Source of the DNA: Brachybacterium huguangmaarense
GTDB taxonomy: Bacteria; Actinomycetota; Actinomycetes; Actinomycetales; Dermabacteraceae
Length of the DNA: 64,000 nucleotides
Reading direction: 5' to 3'
Assembly: GCF_025725725.1 (NCBI RefSeq)
Contig: NZ_CP107020.1
Location: 1,116,001 to 1,180,000 of the forward strand
Below the pieces are notes generated by a model. It saw only the letters and a program-made list of their open reading frames with translations. It had not been told where the DNA came from and searched no databases. The position numbers and the translations under genes are program-made. Shown here piece by piece: positions 58,588-64,000 of this stretch (its first letter is position 1; every line of letters starts with the position of its first letter).

Positions 58588-61500
58588 TCACGCGTCGAGC
58601 AGATCCCGCAGGTCATCGGCGGTCAGCGCCGCGGCGAAGGCACGGTCGTCGTCGGTGAGTGACGTGAACAGGGTGCGCTTGCGCTCCTGGAGGGCGAGCA
58701 CCTTCTCCTCGATCGTGTCCTCCGCGACCATCCGGTACACCATCACGCTGCGGTCCTGGCCGAGCCGGTGGGCGCGGTCGACGGCCTGCGCCTCGGCCGC
58801 CGGGTTCCACCACGGGTCCAGCAGGAACACGTAGTCGGCCTCGGTGAGGGTGAGCCCGAAGCCGCCCGCCTTGAGGCTGATGAGGAACACGGGCGCATCG
58901 CCCGTGCGGAAAGACTCGACCACGCGGGCCCGGTCCGCGGTGGACCCGTCGAGATAGGCGTGCGCGATGCCGCGCTCGTCGAGGCGCTCGGCCACGCGCG
59001 CCAGATGCGAGGTGAACTGGCTGAAGACGAGCACGCGGTGGTGCTCGGCGATCACCTCGTCGAGGTTCTCGAGCAGGGCCTCGAGCTTCGAGGACGCGAC
59101 GCCTGCGTGCTCGGCGTCGACGATCGCCGGGTCGAGGGCGAGCATGCGCAGCAGGGTCAGCGAGCGGAACACGATGAAGCGGTGACGGTCGATGTCGCCC
59201 GCGAGGCCCAGCAGCTTCTGGCGCTCCCGCTGCAGCACCCGGTCGTAGAGCCGACGATGCGGGCCCGCGAGTGGGACCCGCAGCACCTGCTCCTGCTTCT
59301 CGGGCAGCTCCGGGGCCACGACGTCCTTCGTGCGCCGCAGCACGAAGGGGCGGATCCGGCGCCGCAGCCGGCTCATGCGCTGGGCGGCACGCGCGGCGCC
59401 GCTCTCGGACGGGTCGGGACTTTCGATCGGCTTGACGTACTCCTCGCGGAAGGCCCGCGGGGAGGCGAACAGGCCCGGCGCGGTGAGCGACAGCAGCGCC
59501 CACAGGTCGGTGAGCGAGTTCTCGAGCGGGGTGCCCGTGATCGCGAGCCGGAAGGGGGCGCGCACGGACCGCGCGACCTGATGCGCGCGCGAGGCGCGGT
59601 TCTTGACGAACTGCGCCTCGTCGAGGACGAGCCCCGACCAGTCGGCCGCGGTGAGCTGGGCGTCGTCCAGGCGCAGGATCGCGTAGCTCGTGACCACGAG
59701 GTCGGTGCCCGCGGTCGCCGCGGCGACCGACGTCCCGCGCTTCCTCGTCGTCTCGCCGAGCACGCGCACGTCCAGGCCGGGCGTGAAGCGCTCGGCCTCG
59801 GAGCGCCACACGGCGAGCACCGAGGAGGGGGCGATCACGAGGAACGGAGGCGCGTCGGGCGCTCGCGAGCGCTCGCGCGCCACGAGCGCGAGGGTCTGCA
59901 GCGTCTTGCCGAGGCCCATGTCGTCGGCGAGGATCCCGCCGAGCCCGTGCTCGGCGAGGAACGCGAGCCAGGCATAGCCCTCGCGCTGGTAGGGGCGCAG
60001 CGCGGCGGCGAGGCCCGGGGGCGGTTCGGGCACGGGGATCGACGCGAGGTCGCGCAGGGCGCCGACGCTGCGGCGCCACGCGAGGGCCTCGACGCTCTCG
60101 TCGGCGAGGTCCTCGAAGTCCTCCCACAGCTGCACCTGGTAGCGGCCGAGGCGCGGGGACTCGGGCTCCCACTCGTCGAGCTGCTCGGCCTCGGCGAGCA
60201 GCTCGCGCAGCCGGTCGAACGTCGGGTGGTCGAGCCGGAAGTAGGTCTTGTCCGGCATCAGCACGGCCTTCTTGCCCCCGGACAGGGCGGCGAAGATCGC
60301 GGTGAAGGGCACGAGCACGTCCCCGAGGGTGATCTCGAAGCCGAGGTCGAACCAGTCGTGGGCCTGTCCGTGGGGCGGCTCGACCTGGGTGATGCGCAGG
60401 TGCGGGGTCCCGTCGAGCTCGGTGTAGTCGGCGCGCACGCCCGTCTCGTGCACGTCGACGTCAGGCAGGGAGGCCAGGGCCGGCAGCAGGTGCTCGACGA
60501 AGTGCGCGAGGTCCACTCCTTCGAGGTGCTCGCGCCCGGCGCGGGCGGCGTCGGGCCACAGCCGGCGCACCGCCTCGAGCACGGCGTCCTCGTGCGCGGC
60601 GTCCCGGTCGGTCGCGCCGCGTGGACGGGTCAGGTCGAGCGTGCGGCGCGGTGCGCGGTAGGTCCACGACCAGGTGAGGTCCGCGGAGTCCTGCTCACCG
60701 TGGGCCACGTCGAGCCGGAGCCGGGGCGGGACGGCATCGGGGATCTCGAGGGACGGGTCGCGGCTGCTCACGGGGACGTGGCGGCGCAGCTGGGGGGAGA
60801 CGTCGGCGAGGAACTCGTCGGCGTCGGCGGCGGGCACGCGCACCGGCTCGGCACGCTCGAGCAGCGACAGCAGGGCCTCGGGCATGGCGGGAGCGACGGG
60901 CACGAGGGTCACCCGCACGCCCGTCGCCCCGGTCGTGCGCGCGAGGGCGACCCCGCCCGGGCCGGCCCGCAGGGGACGTTCGAGCGGGGCGCCGGCGACC
61001 TCCACCACGGGCGCGACGACGAGGTCGCCGCCGTCCCGCCGCACGTCGAGCCGGGCCCTGCCCTCGGGGGACCAGAGCACCTCGGACACGGCCCCCGTGC
61101 CGGTGAGCACGACGCCCACCTCGCGGGCGCGGGCGAGCAGCGGCCACACCTCGGGGCCGCGGAACTCGTCGAGCCGCAGCACGTCGCCGACCTCGTAGCC
61201 GAAGGAGCGCTCGGCGAGCGAGAGCCGCACGATCCGCGCGAGCACGTCGGCCTGCGCACGGGGGAGGTCGAGCAGGTGCGGGGAGCGGAACGAGCGCCAG
61301 CTCAGGCCGCCCTTGATCCAGGACCCCGAGCGGCCCCGCTGGAGCGGCCGGAGGGCCACGGCGAGCTCGGCGCCCGCCGCCACGTCGCGGGCGGTCGCGG
61401 CGCGCGAGCCGAAGCGCGAGAAGCGGAATCCGCCGAAGCCGGTCAACAGCTCGACGCCGAGCGCGAGCTCGGGGGCCTCGGGCGCGCCGGCCGGGGCCAG

Positions 61501-61917
61501 GGCGCCGAGCAGCTCGCGCCACGTGGGCTCGGGGGCGGCGGGAGCTGCTCGCGGGCGGGCCCGCGCGAGGTGGTCGCGCATCGCGGACGAGGTGGACTCG
61601 TGGAGGACCGCGGCCACGTGCTTGCACTCCCCGCCCACGGGGCACGAGCAGCGCGAGTGGATCGGCGTCCACGCCGTCACGCCCGTGCCCAGCGTGCGCC
61701 CCTCTCTCAGCGTGACGAGGGTGCGGTACGGGCTCGCCGCGCTCCCGTCGACCGTGCCGCTCAGGCTGCCGGAACGGCGGGAGCCGCCCTCGGTCTCCCA
61801 GGTCAGGCCGTGCACCGCGTGGGCGCGCGCGTACCGCTTGCCGCGATCGGCGGCGCCGCTCCCGACGTGCGCCGTGATCGCCTCGTCGGCGACGTAGGGG
61901 AGGGGGTCGGCGGCCAT
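58588..61917 (-). CDS. SWIM-zinc-finger SNF2-family helicase
   Basis: A 1109-residue protein. Near residues 88-100 a SWIM zinc finger is visible (CSCPVGGECKH, CxCx5CxH). A long middle region precedes the SNF2 ATPase: LADDMGLGKTLQTLAL (Walker A) near 666, LVLDEAQFVKN (DEAQ box) near 765, ITGTPLENSLTDLWALLS, and motifs V-VI LKAGGFGLTLTEAD and AVDRAHRLGQ near 1010-1045. It should use ATP to translocate on double-stranded DNA; role in repair, transcription or defence is unknown. The ATG has CACGAT six bases upstream. Confidence 0.93.
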   Translation of the reverse strand: MAADPLPYVADEAITAHVGSGAADRGKRYARAHAVHGLTWETEGGSRRSGSLSGTVDGSAASPYRTLVTLREGRTLGTGVTAWTPIHSRCSCPVGGECKHVAAVLHESTSSAMRDHLARARPRAAPAAPEPTWRELLGALAPAGAPEAPELALGVELLTGFGGFRFSRFGSRAATARDVAAGAELAVALRPLQRGRSGSWIKGGLSWRSFRSPHLLDLPRAQADVLARIVRLSLAERSFGYEVGDVLRLDEFRGPEVWPLLARAREVGVVLTGTGAVSEVLWSPEGRARLDVRRDGGDLVVAPVVEVAGAPLERPLRAGPGGVALARTTGATGVRVTLVPVAPAMPEALLSLLERAEPVRVPAADADEFLADVSPQLRRHVPVSSRDPSLEIPDAVPPRLRLDVAHGEQDSADLTWSWTYRAPRRTLDLTRPRGATDRDAAHEDAVLEAVRRLWPDAARAGREHLEGVDLAHFVEHLLPALASLPDVDVHETGVRADYTELDGTPHLRITQVEPPHGQAHDWFDLGFEITLGDVLVPFTAIFAALSGGKKAVLMPDKTYFRLDHPTFDRLRELLAEAEQLDEWEPESPRLGRYQVQLWEDFEDLADESVEALAWRRSVGALRDLASIPVPEPPPGLAAALRPYQREGYAWLAFLAEHGLGGILADDMGLGKTLQTLALVARERSRAPDAPPFLVIAPSSVLAVWRSEAERFTPGLDVRVLGETTRKRGTSVAAATAGTDLVVTSYAILRLDDAQLTAADWSGLVLDEAQFVKNRASRAHQVARSVRAPFRLAITGTPLENSLTDLWALLSLTAPGLFASPRAFREEYVKPIESPDPSESGAARAAQRMSRLRRRIRPFVLRRTKDVVAPELPEKQEQVLRVPLAGPHRRLYDRVLQRERQKLLGLAGDIDRHRFIVFRSLTLLRMLALDPAIVDAEHAGVASSKLEALLENLDEVIAEHHRVLVFSQFTSHLARVAERLDERGIAHAYLDGSTADRARVVESFRTGDAPVFLISLKAGGFGLTLTEADYVFLLDPWWNPAAEAQAVDRAHRLGQDRSVMVYRMVAEDTIEEKVLALQERKRTLFTSLTDDDRAFAAALTADDLRDLLDA

Positions 61918-61968
61918 CCGGCCATCGTGTCACGCAGGGGTGACGGACGGCTCTGGGAGACTGCGGGC

Positions 61969-62436
61969 ATGCCCCACACCTTCGCGCTCATCCCCGCCTC
62001 CTACGTGTATCTGCTGCGCGGCGACGAGGTGCTGCTCCAGCGTCGCGCGGCCACCGGCTACATGGACGGCCACTGGGTCGCGGGCGCCGCGGGACACGTC
62101 GAGCCGGGGGAGACCGCACGTGCCGCGGCCGTGCGCGAGACCGCCGAGGAGCTCGGCGTCCGGATCCGCCCGCAGGATCTCGAGCTGCTCACCGTCATGC
62201 AGCGCACCGACGGGGCGGGCGAGCCGGTCGAGCAGCGGGTCGACTGGTTCTGGGCCGTGCGCCGCTGGGAGGGCGAGCCCCGCCTGTGCGAGCCGGCCAA
62301 GGCCTCGGGCCTCGACTGGTTCGTGCGCGACACCCTGCCCGCGCCGATGCCCGCCTACGAGCGCCGCGTGGTGCGCGGCATCGACGAGGCCGGACTGCCC
62401 GCCGCGACGAGCTTCGGCTTCGGCGCCGACGACTGA
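61969..62436 (+). CDS. Nudix hydrolase
   Basis: A 155-residue Nudix protein with an intact box, GHVEPGETARAAAVRETAEELG, near residues 44-65. The start AFALIPASYVYLLRGDEVLLQRR-like region resembles dCTP/ADP-ribose type Nudix proteins of actinobacteria, but the substrate is not defined. A -10-like GAGACT ends six bases before the ATG. Confidence 0.9.
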   Translation: MPHTFALIPASYVYLLRGDEVLLQRRAATGYMDGHWVAGAAGHVEPGETARAAAVRETAEELGVRIRPQDLELLTVMQRTDGAGEPVEQRVDWFWAVRRWEGEPRLCEPAKASGLDWFVRDTLPAPMPAYERRVVRGIDEAGLPAATSFGFGADD

Positions 62437-62479
62437 CGGCCGGCACGGACGGCACCGCCGACTCTGGGAGACTGGGCCG

Positions 62480-63217
62480 ATGCGCTCCTTCGAAGAACTC
62501 GTCGCCGAGGCCGTCTCCGCGGACGTCACGGGGTGGGACTTCTCCTACCTCGACGGACGTGCCACCGAGGAGCGGCCGCCCTGGCGCTACGTGCGTCTGC
62601 TCGCCGAGCGTCTCGCCACGGTCGGCTCGGCCCTCGACCTCGACACCGGCGGGGGAGAGGTGCTCGACGAGTCGCCCGCCTTCCCGTCCCGCATGGTCGT
62701 GACCGAGGCGTATGCGCCCAACGCCGCGCGGGCCCGCGCGCGGCTGGGCCCGCGCGGGGTCGAGGTCGTGGCCGGCACCGAGGACCTGCCCGACGCCTCC
62801 TTCGACCTCGTCACCTCGCGCCATCCCGTCGACCCGGCCTGGGTCGAGATCCACCGCGTGCTGCGCCCCGGCGGCCGGTACCTGGGCCAGCACGTCGGCC
62901 CCGCCTCGGCGTTCGAGCTGATCGAGCACTTCCTGGGCCCGCAGCCGGAGGCGCGCCGAGGCCGCGATCCGCGAGGCGAGGTCGCCGATGCCGAGGCCGC
63001 CGGGCTGACGGTCACGGACCTCCGCACGGCGCGGCTGCGGATGGAGTTTTTCGACGTGGGCGCCGTCGTCTGGATTCTGCGCGCGTGCGTGTGGTGGGTG
63101 CCGGACTTCTCGGTCGAACGGTACGAGCCCCAGCTGCGGTCGCTCGATGCCCGGATGCGTCGGGGCGAGCCCGTCGTGGCCCATTCGACCCGGCATCTGC
63201 TGCAGGCCCGACGGTAG
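62480..63217 (+). CDS. SAM-dependent methyltransferase-like protein
   Basis: A 245-residue class I methyltransferase-fold protein. Motif I is SALDLDTGGGEVL near residues 52-64, and FDLVTSRHPVD near 108 and VLRPGGRYLGQHVGP near 128 are family-typical post-motif segments. The substrate is unknown. It follows the Nudix gene by 43 bases and shares with it an identical leader, CTCTGGGAGACTG, that includes a -10-like GAGACT six bases before the ATG. Confidence 0.85.
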   Translation: MRSFEELVAEAVSADVTGWDFSYLDGRATEERPPWRYVRLLAERLATVGSALDLDTGGGEVLDESPAFPSRMVVTEAYAPNAARARARLGPRGVEVVAGTEDLPDASFDLVTSRHPVDPAWVEIHRVLRPGGRYLGQHVGPASAFELIEHFLGPQPEARRGRDPRGEVADAEAAGLTVTDLRTARLRMEFFDVGAVVWILRACVWWVPDFSVERYEPQLRSLDARMRRGEPVVAHSTRHLLQARR

Positions 63218-63227
63218 CCTCAGCCGC

Positions 63228-63764
63228 ATGCTGACCCTGCTCCTGTACTGCGTCCCCACGATCCTCTACGTCGTGTGGCGCACGCGGCAGGGCGACGACC
63301 GCCGGGAGGCGATCGCCGATGCCGGCGCGGTGCCGGGCACGGGGCGCGACTCCCTGTGGGGCCTCGCGCTGATCGTCCCGATCGCCCTCGTCGGCTGGGT
63401 CGCCGGGATGCTCCTTCCTGCCACGACGACGCGGGCCCCTCTCTCCGACATCCTCGCGCCGACCACGATCGCGCTCACGCTCGTCGGCGCCGCGGGCACC
63501 GAGATCCTGTTCCGGGGACTGCTCGGGGGCGTGCTCATGCGCCGGCTCGGCATGCTCCCCGGGAACACGGTGCAGGCGGCGATCTCGATGCTGCTCTCGC
63601 TCACCGTGCTCCTGACCGACGCGCGCCTGTGGCCGCTCGTGATCGCCGAGTTCGTCGTGGCATGGCTGCTCGGAGCCCTCCGGGCACGTCTCGGCACGTG
63701 CTTCCCCGGCATCCTCGCCGCGGGCCTCGGGCAGCTCGCCGCCGCCGCGCTGCTCGCGGGGTAG
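63228..63764 (+). CDS. Degenerate CPBP-like membrane protein
   Basis: A 178-residue protein with about five hydrophobic segments. The central TEILFRGLLGGVLMRRLG matches the CPBP protease motif 1 except that the first of the two glutamates is Thr, and clear FxxxH and HxxxN motifs are lacking. It may be an inactive relative of the protease at 57012. The ATG has a -10-like TAGCCT seven bases upstream. Confidence 0.65.
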   Translation: MLTLLLYCVPTILYVVWRTRQGDDRREAIADAGAVPGTGRDSLWGLALIVPIALVGWVAGMLLPATTTRAPLSDILAPTTIALTLVGAAGTEILFRGLLGGVLMRRLGMLPGNTVQAAISMLLSLTVLLTDARLWPLVIAEFVVAWLLGALRARLGTCFPGILAAGLGQLAAAALLAG

Positions 63765-63855
63765 CAGTGTGTGAGGTAGACGGCTCTGACGGTCACGTGC
63801 ACGGTGTGTGTCAGGAAAGTCGGTTCCAGCGTGTCAAATACGGCGATCTCAATGT

Positions 63856-64000
63856 GGCTCTTCACGAACGAGGGTGTAGCGCGGGTCTGAACCCTCCGGC
63901 TTCGAGCAGCGACCGAGCGATGTAGTGGGTGAGGTTGCGGAAGCCGAGGGCGGAGCCGCGGAGGTGTTCGAGTCGCCCGTTGATGGCCTCGGTCGGGCCG
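63856..64000 (-). mobile_element. Left end of a second ISL3-family element (runs off the window)
   Basis: The boundary is placed at GGCTCTTCACGAACG (63856), the same first eight bases as the complete ISL3 element in this window. The rest of the element, its other terminal repeat and the target duplication are outside the window, so completeness is unknown. The interior is not closely similar to the first element. Confidence 0.75.
63862..63999 (-). CDS. ISL3-family transposase, C-terminal part
   Basis: The last 45 codons of a transposase on the minus strand, ending at the TGA complement at 63862-63864. GPTEAINGRLEHLRGSALG and FRNLTHYIARSLLEAGGFRP contain the C-terminal catalytic Glu region and match the corresponding NGGTEAVNGIIELG/GFRNFEHYRLR part of the first transposase in order, but with different residues, indicating another ISL3 subgroup. 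The 5' part lies beyond the window. Confidence 0.85.
   Translation of the reverse strand, partial: GPTEAINGRLEHLRGSALGFRNLTHYIARSLLEAGGFRPALHPRS

Noticed and set aside
58588..61917. Antiphage defence island around the SNF2 helicase
   Set aside because: Flanking genes are a hypothetical protein, Nudix and methyltransferase-like enzymes of metabolic type; no nuclease, DNA methylase or PLD partner is adjacent.
63765..63855. Possible remnant of another IS left of the second ISL3 element
   Set aside because: GTGTGTCAGGAAAGTCGG looks end-like and the base composition shifts, but no matching inverted repeat or coding fragment can be shown.
1..64000. tRNA, rRNA or known riboswitch genes
   Set aside because: No cloverleaf ending, rRNA core segment or conserved riboswitch motif was recognised by eye; a covariance-model scan would be needed to exclude them.

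Overview
The window is very GC-rich, uses GTG starts freely, packs genes with 4-base start/stop overlaps, and carries actinobacterial families (DUF222/HNH endonuclease, mycobacterial-type FadH, CtlX, leaderless promoters). It fits a chromosome segment of a Micrococcales actinobacterium, possibly Brachybacterium or a relative; the genus is a guess. I see no rRNA, tRNA, CRISPR array or prophage.

Layout. 1-7.9 kb holds a galactokinase-family GHMP kinase, a class IV aminotransferase, a GH15 trehalase-like enzyme, a SorC regulator, a YdcZ-type permease, a strongly acidic small protein and a Nudix hydrolase. 7.9-12.6 kb has a sodium:solute symporter with a small membrane partner, divergent from cstA and its YbdD-type companion. 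12.5-17.9 kb has a Tat-exported six-hairpin glycosidase-like protein, an S10 peptidase divergent from a serpin gene broken by an in-frame TGA, and an APH-type kinase. 18.1-22.6 kb is a plastic segment: a DUF222/HNH gene, a complete ISL3-family insertion sequence with 23-bp terminal repeats and a perfect 8-bp target duplication, and almost 1 kb of gene-free DNA with two minisatellites and a 26-bp repeat family. 22.6-25.8 kb is a CUT1 sugar ABC transporter without its own ATPase.

The most interesting unit is 25.8-33.3 kb. An amino-acid permease (preceded by two large inverted repeats and a readable promoter), a tandem universal stress protein, an Lrp/AsnC regulator, ornithine cyclodeaminase, a CtlX-type citrulline hydrolase, arginine deiminase and dimethylarginine dimethylaminohydrolase (DDAH) lie together. 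Three consecutive genes belong to the guanidino-modifying (pentein) superfamily. Together they predict arginine or dimethylarginine -> citrulline -> ornithine -> proline with no carbamoyltransferase or carbamate kinase. A GH35 beta-galactosidase and an oxidoreductase gene with an in-frame TAG follow.

40.9-48.1 kb is a fructan/fructoside operon on the minus strand: GH32, solute-binding lipoprotein, two permeases, LacI regulator, second GH32. It is read from one promoter flanked by two LacI-type operators. 48.3-63.8 kb is mostly housekeeping or accessory: glutathione peroxidase, PfkB kinase, FadH, a MerR-PP2C phosphatase fusion, a double GNAT protein, a DUF218/SRPBCC/DUF1992/HAD/CPBP cluster, a SWIM-SNF2 helicase, Nudix, methyltransferase and CPBP-like protein. 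The window ends inside a second ISL3-family element.

A recurrent signal is a -10-like hexamer ending 6-8 bases before the start codon, with no Shine-Dalgarno, at many first genes. This is the signature of leaderless transcription and was used to choose several starts.
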